From NCBI GenBank assembly GCA_026707905.1, contig JAPOVY010000015.1, positions 1 to 45,205 of the forward strand: a stretch of 45,205 nucleotides of DNA, in the 5' to 3' direction. The translations under genes were made by a program, and so were the position numbers. Positions 20,930 through 28,221 of this stretch are shown here, in pieces. This DNA is from Gammaproteobacteria bacterium. GTDB lineage: Bacteria; Pseudomonadota; Gammaproteobacteria; Pseudomonadales; Azotimanducaceae. How positions within the stretch are numbered: the stretch's first letter is position 1; every line of letters begins with the position of its first letter. The notes beneath the pieces are model-generated. The model saw only the letters and a list, made by a program, of their open reading frames with translations. It was not told the DNA's origin and did not search any database.

Positions 20930-21482
20930 CGCCGAGCGCCTCGTCGAGACGTTCACACAATATCTGAATCTAGTTCGGAAGTGGAACAGGACGGCGGGAT
21001 TGGTTTCGTTTCGAGATCTAGAACACCTGCGTTCTCGACATCTGGACGATAGCTTGGCGTTACAGGATCACTTGGGATGCGCTCAATCCCTGTTGGACGT
21101 AGGTTCTGGCGGCGGCTTTCCGGGAATTCCGCTAGCCGTATCGAATCCAGACATTGGAACGATACTAGTTGAGCGCAATCACAAGAAATGCAGCTTTCTT
21201 CGGCACGTTGTCATGACGCTGAAATTAAGTAATGTTGACGTAGTAAATGCAGACATTCGCGATATTGGAGACGAGTTGAATAATTTCGACGCAATCTCCG
21301 CACGGGCAGTGGCGAGTCCGGATCGGGTCTGGAGCTGGTGTCGTGGCCTGCTGACTGAGCACGGCCGTCTCTTGCTACAAACGACCACGTCCTTTGACGG
21401 GAATTTACCCGATGCGGTCGTCCAACCGCATCGCTCTAGTGGAATCGGATGGATCAACGTGGTACGAAGGATTGTGGCGTGA
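20907..21482 (+). CDS. rsmG: 16S rRNA (guanine-527-N7)-methyltransferase, start codon uncertain
   Basis: RsmG methylates G527 of 16S rRNA using S-adenosylmethionine. The SAM site [16 protein letters not shown] and the downstream [15 protein letters not shown] are typical. The conserved N-terminal [15 protein letters not shown] continues upstream of the first canonical start (TTG 21000), so that codon cannot be the true start. The frame is open back to 20862 but holds only CTG codons (20868, 20907, 20964) and ATT 20904. I place the start at CTG 20907, which gives 191 residues (E. coli 207) and a 23-base overlap with mnmG. No convincing ribosome site is visible. Its TGA overlaps the parA GTG. 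Confidence 0.85.
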   Translation: MDSGKQHSAERLVETFTQYLNLVRKWNRTAGLVSFRDLEHLRSRHLDDSLALQDHLGCAQSLLDVGSGGGFPGIPLAVSNPDIGTILVERNHKKCSFLRHVVMTLKLSNVDVVNADIRDIGDELNNFDAISARAVASPDRVWSWCRGLLTEHGRLLLQTTTSFDGNLPDAVVQPHRSSGIGWINVVRRIVA

Positions 21483-22258
21483 CGCACACCCTCGCGATCG
21501 CCAACCAAAAAGGAGGAGTAGGTAAGACGACGACGGCGATCAATCTCGCGGCGTCGTTGGTAGGCATCGGCAAGTCTGTATTACTTCTGGACTTGGATCC
21601 TCAAGGCAACGCGAGCAGCGGGAGTGGTACGCTTCGTAACGCGGATACGCTAAGCGCGTACCACTGGTTAGGAGAAGAGCGTGCGTTCGAACACGTTGTA
21701 CAAACGAGACCGCCTGGAATGGACGTTGTTCCCAGTGACGAGAATCTAACCGCGATAGAGACAGATCTATTGACCTCGGAAGATCGCACGGTACGCTTGC
21801 GGAATCGCTTGGATGTTCGTGATCGTGCCTACGACTATACAATCATTGACTGTCCGCCTTCCTTGAACGTTCTTACCGTCAACGCGTTTGTTTGCGCTAC
21901 CGGCGTGATTGTTCCGCTACAGTGTGAATACTTCCCGCTCGAAGGATTGACTTCATTGCTGAATACGGTGGAACGGATTCGGTCAGCGGGCAACCCAGGG
22001 CTTCACGTCGAAGGCCTTTTACGGACGATGTATGACCCGCGGTTGAGTTTGACGCAAGCCGTGTCTCGGCAGCTTTTTCAGCACTTTCCAGATATTGTCT
22101 ATCGCACTGTGATTCCACGAAACGTACGGCTAGCGGAGGCGCCCAGTCATGGCGTGCCGGTGCTGCTTTACGAACCAAATTCAAAAGGCTCGACGGCGTA
22201 TGCAGCGCTCGCGAATGAGATTATTCGCCGACATGCGAGAGCAACGGATGCGAGGTAA
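21479..22258 (+). CDS. parA: Chromosome partitioning ATPase ParA (Soj)
   Basis: The 259-residue deviant Walker ATPase has KGGVGKTTTAINLAASL (11-27), LLLDLDPQGNAS, and DCPPSLNVLTVNAF. It lacks the long N-terminal helix-turn-helix of plasmid type Ia proteins, so it is the chromosomal Soj type. It binds DNA as an ATP dimer and moves ParB-parS complexes. The GTG start overlaps the rsmG stop (GTGA); the open frame extends upstream but without homology. parB follows after five bases. Confidence 0.95.
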   Translation: MTHTLAIANQKGGVGKTTTAINLAASLVGIGKSVLLLDLDPQGNASSGSGTLRNADTLSAYHWLGEERAFEHVVQTRPPGMDVVPSDENLTAIETDLLTSEDRTVRLRNRLDVRDRAYDYTIIDCPPSLNVLTVNAFVCATGVIVPLQCEYFPLEGLTSLLNTVERIRSAGNPGLHVEGLLRTMYDPRLSLTQAVSRQLFQHFPDIVYRTVIPRNVRLAEAPSHGVPVLLYEPNSKGSTAYAALANEIIRRHARATDAR

Positions 22259-22263
22259 CTAGA

Positions 22264-23115
22264 GTGCGAAAACCGCTTGGTAAAGGTCTTGACGCGCTGT
22301 TGGGAGAAGTGGCACATAGTCACTCATCGCAGTCGGGAGATGGCCTGACGGAAGTTCCAATCTCTCAGGTTAAACCTAATCCGAACCAGCCGCGCAAAGT
22401 AATTGACGAGAACTCGCTGACTACATTCGCGGAGTCCATCAAACAACAAGGCGTCATGCACCCTATTACCGTTCGACGTGTTGATGACGGGACCTATCAA
22501 ATCATCATGGGTGAGCGGCGTTGGCACGCGGCTCGAATCGCAGGACTGTCGACCGTTCCAGTCCTTGAACGGCAAGCCACAGACAGCGAAGCTATGGTGC
22601 TAGCGTTGGTGGAAAACCTGCAACGCGAGGATCTAAACCCATACGACGCTGCAGTTGCGCTGCAAAGCTTGCAGGAGGAGCACGGCTTTTCTCAAGAGGA
22701 AGTGGCCAACGCCGTTGGTAAATCGCGGTCGACCATCAGCAACTCGATCAGACTACTAAATCTTCACAAATCAGTGCATGAGCTTCTCCGTAGCGGGGAG
22801 CTAGAAGAAGGATCCGCTCGTGCTTTGCTTGCGCTACCAGAGCAATCGCAACCGAAAGTTGCACAGAAAGTGGTGAAGAACCGTCTGAGCGTGAGGGAAA
22901 CTGAGAAGCTGGTCCGTCGCCACAATAAATCAAACGTCACGAAACGAACCAACCCGGATACTCTGCGACTCGAACAAGAACTCTCAGATGCATTGGGAGC
23001 TGGCGTCAACATTACGCAACGAGGAAAGCGCGGCGGCTATCTGCGAATTCAGTATCGGAACCTCGAGCAGCTGCAGAACATTATTGATCGGATTAAGAGC
23101 CCGAAAACAAACTAA
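22264..23115 (+). CDS. parB: Chromosome partitioning protein ParB (Spo0J)
   Basis: The 283-residue protein starts at GTG with RKPLGKGLDALLGE, a typical ParA-stimulating N-terminus. The CTPase/ParB-N domain follows (VPISQVKPNPNQPRK, then IIMGERRWHAARIAGL containing the GERR box), next the helix-turn-helix (SQEEVANAVGKSRSTISNSIRLL) and the C-terminal dimerisation domain (GGYLRIQYRNLEQLQNIIDRIK). It binds the two parS sites around gyrB. A degraded copy of its last 35 codons lies at 24543-24649. Confidence 0.95.
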   Translation: MRKPLGKGLDALLGEVAHSHSSQSGDGLTEVPISQVKPNPNQPRKVIDENSLTTFAESIKQQGVMHPITVRRVDDGTYQIIMGERRWHAARIAGLSTVPVLERQATDSEAMVLALVENLQREDLNPYDAAVALQSLQEEHGFSQEEVANAVGKSRSTISNSIRLLNLHKSVHELLRSGELEEGSARALLALPEQSQPKVAQKVVKNRLSVRETEKLVRRHNKSNVTKRTNPDTLRLEQELSDALGAGVNITQRGKRGGYLRIQYRNLEQLQNIIDRIKSPKTN

Positions 23116-23216
23116 ACTCCATGTGTTAGCGGCGTCGTAGAGATGCTAGGACCGAGTTCGTTGCATCGTGGCAACGTCAACGCGGAAGAGACTTTGAAGA
23201 ACGGCCATTGAAAGGT
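23011..23216 (+). repeat. Direct repeat copy A: parB 3' end plus downstream flank
   Basis: This stretch aligns with 24555-24757. The coding part is very similar (for example CTCGAGCAGCTGCAG and CATTATTGA shared exactly) and the non-coding flank is more diverged but still alignable around GTGGCAACGTCAACGCGGAAG versus GTGGTAGCGTCGACGTGGAAG. The two copies bracket about 1.3 kb that includes one orphan gene. Confidence 0.7.
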
Positions 23217-23254
23217 AGTGCCTCTACTTATATTTTTGGAGAGGAGGCTATTGA

Positions 23255-23353
23255 ATGAGTCGGCGAAGATCCTTGTTGCTCGACGGCGCTCAATGGTCAA
23301 ACCGCGTTCGCAGGCTCAAAGAAGGTGACGCAAATGTGGACAGCGGTGGGTGA
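23255..23353 (+). CDS. Small open reading frame with strong ribosome site (32 residues)
   Basis: ATG 23255 is preceded by GAGGAGG at 23241-23247, seven bases upstream, one of the best ribosome sites in the window. The frame encodes a short basic peptide (MSRRRSLLLDGAQWSNRVRR and 12 more residues) and stops at TGA. It lies just beyond the duplicated parB flank. It could be a real small protein, the 5' end of a gene broken by frameshift, or chance. A different frame stays open from 23325 to 23540 without recognisable similarity. The rest of the 496-base gap after parB shows nothing identifiable. Confidence 0.3.
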   Translation: MSRRRSLLLDGAQWSNRVRRLKEGDANVDSGG

Positions 23354-23571
23354 ATCCCAGTATGGGTTGGATAAATGCACCATTGAGAAGCCCATCGGTT
23401 GCGTTGAGAATGCGAGGGGTTCCAGTATCGACGGTGCATGGCTTACTGGACGCCCAAACCGAGTAACAACTAACGTGATTGGGAGAATATCACGCACATG
23501 TTCAGTTGCAATACAAACGCCCACCAATTTCAATCAGTAGATCAACAGCATCCTCTATCATAAAAATGAAA

Positions 23572-23591
23572 CCCCCGCCAGATGGCGGGGG
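23572..23591 (-). terminator. Rho-independent terminator of the orphan secreted gene
   Basis: CCCCCGCC pairs with GGCGGGGG around a four-base loop (8 GC pairs). Read on the minus strand it is followed by TTTCATTTTT, and it lies 20 bases beyond the stop of the minus-strand gene at 23612. It could also stop plus-strand readthrough from parB. Confidence 0.85.
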
Positions 23592-23611
23592 CAGAGAATA
23601 GGCTCTAGTGG

Positions 23612-24232
23612 TTAATTGCAGTTTCGGATGTATATCCCGGCCAAATTCGCAGGGATAGTAAACGTATAGATGTCCTGACGTAGGAAGTTGCCTTCACAGT
23701 CATACACATTCTCAACTAGAGTCAGCGTAACTGACCCGTCCGAAAGTGTAAGGCATGCATGATAATCAACCTCCCGTCTTTCGGGACACTCGCCCGTTTC
23801 AGGTCCTCCAGGTGAAATGGAGTATTGAACTTCATTTGCTGAAGATCTATGTTCACCGAAAATTGCCTCGCCATTAGGAAGTACCAGTACAGGATAACGA
23901 TACTCCCCGACTTCTAATAGATAGAGGTCTTTGAAGTTTGGCAATAGGAGAGGTCGCTGGCCAGCAACGTCCAAACGCTCTTTATAAATTGTTGGCTTAG
24001 AAAGTACCCGAATATCGTTATCGACGTTGATAACCATAGTCTGATACACACCCCTCACCGTCAAGATACAATTGCTTTCGCAATCAGGTCGAGCGTAATC
24101 GAATAGATCGACTTGTTCAAGAGAGGACACGCTGAGTCTTTCTTCAAGGAATCTCTCAGTGGTCTTGCGTTCTTCCGCGCATAACGCGAAAGTTGCAAGC
24201 AGTAGGACTGCCAGTGTCGTGAACTTAACCAT
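23612..24232 (-). CDS. Cysteine-rich exported protein of unknown function
   Basis: The 206-residue protein has an ATG start with TAGGAG seven bases or so upstream and a signal peptide (MVKFTTLAVLLLATFALCA). The mature part has six cysteines (DCESNC, GECPE, HACLTL, YDCEGN, IRNCN), enough for three disulfides, and mostly beta-like sequence, so a periplasmic or extracellular location is likely. I do not recognise a family. It is monocistronic with its own terminator, is in an AT-richer surround than its neighbours, and sits between the two copies of the parB-tail duplication, all of which suggests acquisition by the lineage (inference). Confidence 0.72.
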   Translation of the reverse strand: MVKFTTLAVLLLATFALCAEERKTTERFLEERLSVSSLEQVDLFDYARPDCESNCILTVRGVYQTMVINVDNDIRVLSKPTIYKERLDVAGQRPLLLPNFKDLYLLEVGEYRYPVLVLPNGEAIFGEHRSSANEVQYSISPGGPETGECPERREVDYHACLTLSDGSVTLTLVENVYDCEGNFLRQDIYTFTIPANLAGIYIRNCN

Positions 24233-24534
24233 AACGAACTCCTACTGTATGGTTAGCAATAATGTTAGTGGTATTTTGCGGATTTACAAAGAAACATGAG
24301 TAAATAAATCCCCATAATCCATTTAATATTGTGATAAAATATCAGTTTTTATTAGTCTGAAATTACAGAATGTGCTGTATCCAATCTAGCCTCAAAGTGC
24401 GTCGGAATCCATTTCGCGATTTTGTGTCATTGGATGCTCACATATTTGAAGTCGTATAAAAGTTCATCGCTCTCGTCAGAGTTCAAACCAAACAAGCTTA
24501 TATACTCTGCGACTCCATGAAAATCTGTTGGACA
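24233..24534. other. AT-rich non-coding stretch
   Basis: About 300 bases with clearly higher AT content than the surrounding core genes and no open frame worth reporting. It must contain the promoter of the minus-strand gene at 24232, but I could not pick out convincing hexamers. Otherwise I see nothing in it. Confidence 0.5.
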
Positions 24535-24542
24535 TGTAAAGC

Positions 24543-24649
24543 GCTGGTGTCTCCATACGTAACGAGGCAAGCGCAGCGGCGGCTATCTACGAATCCAGTA
24601 TCGGAATCTCGAGCAGCTGCAGAGCATTATTGACCGGATAAAAAAATAG
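24543..24649 (+). pseudogene. Degraded copy of the parB 3' end
   Basis: In the parB frame, bases 24563 onward encode RGKRSGGYLRIQYRNLEQLQ followed by SIIDRIKK and a stop, against RGKRGGYLRIQYRNLEQLQ and NIIDRIK in the intact gene. Upstream, GCTGGTGTC matches parB's GCTGGCGTC, but a one-base deletion shifts the frame, an in-frame TAA interrupts it, and an extra codon is inserted. Only the last 35 or so codons remain. Homology to the parB flank continues downstream to about 24757, ending just before the next gene. Confidence 0.8.
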
Positions 24650-24771
24650 TAAACCCACTGCAATTTGCGTGTCCGACGAGTCATCGCGCTGAGACGTAAG
24701 TTTCACGGGACGTGGTAGCGTCGACGTGGAAGAATCACATAAAGAACCCACATTGATATAGAGAGTAAGTA

Positions 24772-25689
24772 GTGAGAATCATCGTAAATGGCCAACAGGC
24801 ATTCGGCAGATCTGTCCTGGAAGGGCTTTTGGAAAGAGGCGAAGACGTTGTAGGCGTTTTTACAGCGCCTGATAGCGACAGCGGCGCACAAGATCCATTG
24901 AAGGAGTGTGCGGTTGAGAATGATCTGCCGGTATTTCAGCCAAAGTCGTTTCGGCGCGACTCGGTGAAAGACCAGGTGAGTGAATTGAAGCCAGACCTGT
25001 GCGTGATGGCATACGTCACATTGTTCGTGCCTGAAGTCGTGCTCAACGTGCCGACCCATGGCACCATTCAATATCACCCTTCGTTACTTCCCATGCATAA
25101 GGGACCGAGTTCCATCAATTGGCCAATCATTTTTGGTGAAAAGAAGACCGGATTGAGCATTTTTTGGCCAGACGATGGCCTTGATACCGGCCCAATCCTT
25201 TTGCAGAAGGAAGTTGCGATCGAGCCAGACGATACGCTAGGAAGCGTTTATTTCAATCACTTGTATCCATTGGGGGTCGACGCGATGATGGAATCGGTCG
25301 ATCTCGTACGTGATGGCGATGCGCCGCGCATTGAACAGGATCCAGATGCCGGATCGTATGAAGGGTGGTGCCGTGAGGAGCAGGCGGAGATTGATTGGAC
25401 AAAACCTGTCGATGAGGTGTACAACCTAATTCGAGGCTGCAACCCACAACCTGGCGCTTGGACGCACTTGAACGGGGAGCGGCTACAGATTTTCGATAGT
25501 CGTCGCGGTAGCGCAGACGAAGCGCAACCGGGCGAAATGGTCGGTGTTCACGACGACAGTCTTGAAGTCGCAGCTTCAGGCGGAAGCATCGAGATATTGC
25601 GTGTACGGCCCGCAGGAGGAGCGAAAGTCCACGTTCCTGGGTTCATAGAGGCTGCTGGAATCAAGAAAGGAGACGTGCTCGGAAATTAG
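24772..25689 (+). CDS. Formyltetrahydrofolate hydrolase-like protein (formyltransferase family)
   Basis: The 305-residue protein belongs to the formyltransferase superfamily. It resembles the N-terminal hydrolase domain of 10-formyltetrahydrofolate dehydrogenase (ALDH1L1) more than Fmt: GVFTAPDSD near 28, TIQYHPSLLPMHKGPSSINW (98-117) with the catalytic-type His102, and SIFWPDDGLDTGPILLQKE (129-147) with Asp138. Residues after about 205 form the C-terminal OB-like domain (IRGCNPQPGAWT). The expected reaction is removal or transfer of a formyl group from 10-formyltetrahydrofolate. No aldehyde dehydrogenase domain is fused. Start GTG 24772. A true fmt is present at the left edge, so this is a second, distinct paralogue. 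Confidence 0.8.
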   Translation: MRIIVNGQQAFGRSVLEGLLERGEDVVGVFTAPDSDSGAQDPLKECAVENDLPVFQPKSFRRDSVKDQVSELKPDLCVMAYVTLFVPEVVLNVPTHGTIQYHPSLLPMHKGPSSINWPIIFGEKKTGLSIFWPDDGLDTGPILLQKEVAIEPDDTLGSVYFNHLYPLGVDAMMESVDLVRDGDAPRIEQDPDAGSYEGWCREEQAEIDWTKPVDEVYNLIRGCNPQPGAWTHLNGERLQIFDSRRGSADEAQPGEMVGVHDDSLEVAASGGSIEILRVRPAGGAKVHVPGFIEAAGIKKGDVLGN

Positions 25690-25749
25690 TCTCGCCGCAG
25701 GACCAACCAACTCTCCTCGTGCTGCTCTAGAGGATCGCGCGGCGTCACA

Positions 25750-26343
25750 TTAGGACTCGCCAGCAATCGAGATCGGCACTTCGTGACATCGGCGACATCG
25801 CGCTTCATAAGACTCGGAACCACCAACGTAAATGGTTGGTGCGTCAGCGGGAGCGGGTTTTCCGTCGATCAAACGTTGATTTCTCGTCGCGGGGTCGCCG
25901 CATTTCACGCAGATAGCGTTTAGTTTGTCGATTTCATCCGCGCGTGCTAGTAGCAACCCCATTGGACCGAATGGTTGACCACGAAAATCCATATCAGTCC
26001 CGACAAGAATGACGCGCTTCCCCGAATTCGCCAATGCATCGACGACTTCGCAGATGCCGTCATCGAGAAATTGAGCCTCATCGATCGCGACGACCTCACT
26101 CTCGTCATCAACTTTTTCTGCAATTTGTGCGGAGTTGGACACAGGCTCAGCATCAATTTGACGCCCATCGTGGGAGGAGATGCGAAATTGACCTCCATAT
26201 CGGTCGTCGAGAATTGACTTGAACAGTTGAATTCGCCGACCGGCGATAAGCGCACGTCGCGCACGACGAAGGAGTTCCTCAGATTTTCCGCTGAACATGA
26301 CGCCGGTAATGACCTCGATCCAACCGTGTCTCGCAGTTTGCAT
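25750..26343 (-). CDS. tdk: Thymidine kinase
   Basis: The 197-residue type II thymidine kinase phosphorylates thymidine in the salvage pathway. The P-loop is GVMFSGKSEELLRRARRA (14-31), the Walker B-like segment VVAIDEAQFLDDG, and the C-terminal zinc-binding cysteines are in ICVKCGDPA and ARCRRCHEV. The lasso loop IYVGGSESYEARC is intact. Length matches E. coli Tdk (205). It is transcribed divergently from the LLM oxidoreductase gene and convergently with the hydrolase-like gene. Confidence 0.96.
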   Translation of the reverse strand: MQTARHGWIEVITGVMFSGKSEELLRRARRALIAGRRIQLFKSILDDRYGGQFRISSHDGRQIDAEPVSNSAQIAEKVDDESEVVAIDEAQFLDDGICEVVDALANSGKRVILVGTDMDFRGQPFGPMGLLLARADEIDKLNAICVKCGDPATRNQRLIDGKPAPADAPTIYVGGSESYEARCRRCHEVPISIAGES

Positions 26344-26383
26344 CGTCTTGGTTCTTCTGAGTCTTCAGGTGGAGAGCTTAGCC

Positions 26384-26400
26384 ATGCGGATTGTCCGCAT
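26384..26400. promoter_or_regulatory. Inverted repeat in the tdk/oxidoreductase divergent promoter region
   Basis: ATGCGGA-TTG-TCCGCAT is a perfect 7-3-7 palindrome 41 bases ahead of tdk and 91 bases ahead of the TTG start on the other side. The position suits an operator for a dimeric regulator controlling one or both genes. No regulator gene is adjacent. Confidence 0.4.
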
Positions 26401-26490
26401 TGGTTTAATACTCGAAACAGAGAGTTAACCGCACCGCTGCCGAATTCAATCGGTGTATATGGCGCAGGAATATCTCCAAGGAGATTTAGT

Positions 26491-27735
26491 TTGAAATTTG
26501 GTCTGTTTTACGAATTACAGCTGCCGAAGCCGGCTGGCCAGCCCCAGTGGAATCCTGAGGATGAGCACAAGATATATCACGATATGCTGGATCAGGTCGA
26601 ACTGGCTGATAGTTTAGGTTTCGATTACGTTTTTGAGGTCGAGCACCACTTCTTAGAGGAGTATTCGCATTCCTCCGCGCCAGAAATGATGATGGCGGCA
26701 CTGTCACAGCGAACCAAGAACATTCGATTAGGGCACGGTATCGTGCTCATGCCGCCGGGTTACAACCATCCAGCACGAGTTGCTGAACGCATTTCTGCCC
26801 TCGACTTGCTGTCCGACGGGCGCGTCGAGTTTGGAACCGGTGAATCGGCGTCGACCATGGAGATGGGCGGCTTCGAAGTGGAACGTGAGCAGAAAAAAGC
26901 GATGTGGGAAGAATGCACACGCGAAGCTGCAAACATGATGGTGCAGACTCCCTATCAGGGATTCCAGGGGCAGTTTTTCTCGATGCCGCCGCGTAACGTT
27001 ATTCCTAAGCCGCAACAGAATCCACACCCACCGTTGTGGGTTGCTGCGTCGCGACGGGAAACCACGATGCTCGCTGCTCGGTTCGGGATGGGAAGCCTCG
27101 GATTTGGGTTTGAAACCCCTGAAGAATTAGCGGAACGCACGAACGAGTACTACCGCATCATTCGAGAAGAGTGCTATCCGATCGGCCATGCGATAAATCC
27201 AGGTTTAGCAGTGCTTACGACCTTCATGATGGGCCAAACTGACCAGGAAGCACTGGAACGGAGTGCGAACGGACCCGCATTCTTTGCGCATTCTTTAGGG
27301 TATTACTACAACCCAATTACGGGCGGAAAACACCAACCAGGCGAAAAGAACCTCTACGACAGCTTTCTTGAGAGTAACAAGAAACAGAACACACTCTCCG
27401 CGAAGACTGGGTTCGTGAAGGAAGAAGACATCCGCAAAGACGAGCCGGAAGAAGAGGTCCAACGAGCGCTCTATCGGGCGGCTCGGACGGGTACCGCGGT
27501 AGGTACTGTAGATCGTGTACGTGAGATGTTACTGACATATGAGGAAAACAACCTCGATGTCATGATCTTCGTAGCACAGTGCGGGGATCGCAAGCATGAA
27601 CACATCATGGAGTCGATCGAACTGTTCGGCAAGGAGATTCTTCCGGAATTCAAGGAACGTCACGAGACCCATCACAAACCGTGGCGCGAAGAACAGTTAG
27701 CGACGGTCGATTTTCCGATCAACTCGAGCATCTGA
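26491..27735 (+). CDS. LLM-class flavin-dependent oxidoreductase (bacterial luciferase-like)
   Basis: The 414-residue protein has the TIM-barrel luciferase-like fold: KFGLFYELQLP at the start, LADSLGFDYVFEVEHHFLEEYS, the conserved NIRLGHGIVLMPPGYNHPARVAERISALDLLSDGRVEFGTGESAS near 75-120, and PPLWVAASRRET. Such enzymes use reduced FMN, usually from a separate reductase, to oxygenate small substrates; the substrate is unknown. I chose TTG 26491 because AAGGAG lies 7 bases upstream and family homology begins there, although the frame is open from 26227 through tdk. A 115-residue partner follows after two bases. Confidence 0.87.
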   Translation: MKFGLFYELQLPKPAGQPQWNPEDEHKIYHDMLDQVELADSLGFDYVFEVEHHFLEEYSHSSAPEMMMAALSQRTKNIRLGHGIVLMPPGYNHPARVAERISALDLLSDGRVEFGTGESASTMEMGGFEVEREQKKAMWEECTREAANMMVQTPYQGFQGQFFSMPPRNVIPKPQQNPHPPLWVAASRRETTMLAARFGMGSLGFGFETPEELAERTNEYYRIIREECYPIGHAINPGLAVLTTFMMGQTDQEALERSANGPAFFAHSLGYYYNPITGGKHQPGEKNLYDSFLESNKKQNTLSAKTGFVKEEDIRKDEPEEEVQRALYRAARTGTAVGTVDRVREMLLTYEENNLDVMIFVAQCGDRKHEHIMESIELFGKEILPEFKERHETHHKPWREEQLATVDFPINSSI

Positions 27736-27737
27736 CG

Positions 27738-28085
27738 ATGGCACGGCCCGATCAAGTGCAGGACGAAGAACTGCGAGAGCTTTTTGTAGATGCTCAGGGA
27801 TCGATGCGTACGGGTCAGGCAAACGACGCGGTTAAGACGGTCGTAAAAGCGTTGCATCGTTTGTTAGAACTCAAGCCAGAACTGACGACGGAGGAACTTG
27901 AACCACGGCCAGGTTGGAAGATGCCATTTTTGACGCGATGGCCACAACTTGGCGCGAATTTCGTAGAAGGTTCGCTGGCGAAACATGAGCCGGAGATCGA
28001 ATTCGTAAAAGACAACTTCGCCCTGTCAGAAGCGATCACGTACTATGAATTCACGATCGAAACGGCGATTAAACGAGGCGTTTAG
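27738..28085 (+). CDS. Conserved-looking small helical protein coupled to the oxidoreductase
   Basis: The 115-residue soluble protein starts at ATG two bases after the oxidoreductase stop, so it is almost certainly co-translated. It is predicted helical (LRELFVDAQGSMRTGQANDAV, ALHRLLELKPEL), with a PGWKMPFLTRWPQLG turn in the middle and a helical C-terminus (SEAITYYEFTIETAIKRG). No signal peptide. I do not recognise the family. The arrangement suggests an accessory subunit or chaperone of the LLM enzyme (inference). Confidence 0.72.
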   Translation: MARPDQVQDEELRELFVDAQGSMRTGQANDAVKTVVKALHRLLELKPELTTEELEPRPGWKMPFLTRWPQLGANFVEGSLAKHEPEIEFVKDNFALSEAITYYEFTIETAIKRGV

Positions 28086-28185
28086 TAGGGTTTGAGTTAG
28101 CGTAGACTGACGAAAAAGGCGCTCGCGGCAAAGCGAAATTACACGACGCTCTCCAGCCTATAAAGTGATTAGCGACTGCTTTCGT

Positions 28186-28221
28186 GAGACGGTATCGACC
28201 CTAAAACACCGTCTCTATAAT
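28186..28221 (+). promoter_or_regulatory. Inverted repeat and -10 element ahead of the atp operon
   Basis: GAGACGGT (28186-28193) pairs with ACCGTCTC (28208-28215), an 8-bp stem with a 14-base loop, directly followed by a perfect TATAAT (28216-28221). A weak -35 candidate TCGACC (28195-28200) lies within the loop at a short 15-base spacing. The repeat could be an operator over the atp promoter or a terminator without T-run. A tiny frame (ATG 28245, 10 codons, preceded by AGGGGG) follows in the leader. Confidence 0.45.

Noticed and set aside
23325-23540. 71-codon frame after parB
   Set aside because: No ribosome site, no recognisable similarity and atypical composition; I keep only the short frame with the strong ribosome site as a low-confidence feature.
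24692-24708. AAGTTTCACGGGACGTG, similar to half of parS
   Set aside because: Only the left half matches; the palindrome core CACGTG is broken, so ParB binding is not expected.
26227-26490. N-terminal extension of the LLM oxidoreductase frame through tdk
   Set aside because: The extra 88 codons overlap tdk on the other strand, show no family similarity, and the TTG at 26491 has a good ribosome site.
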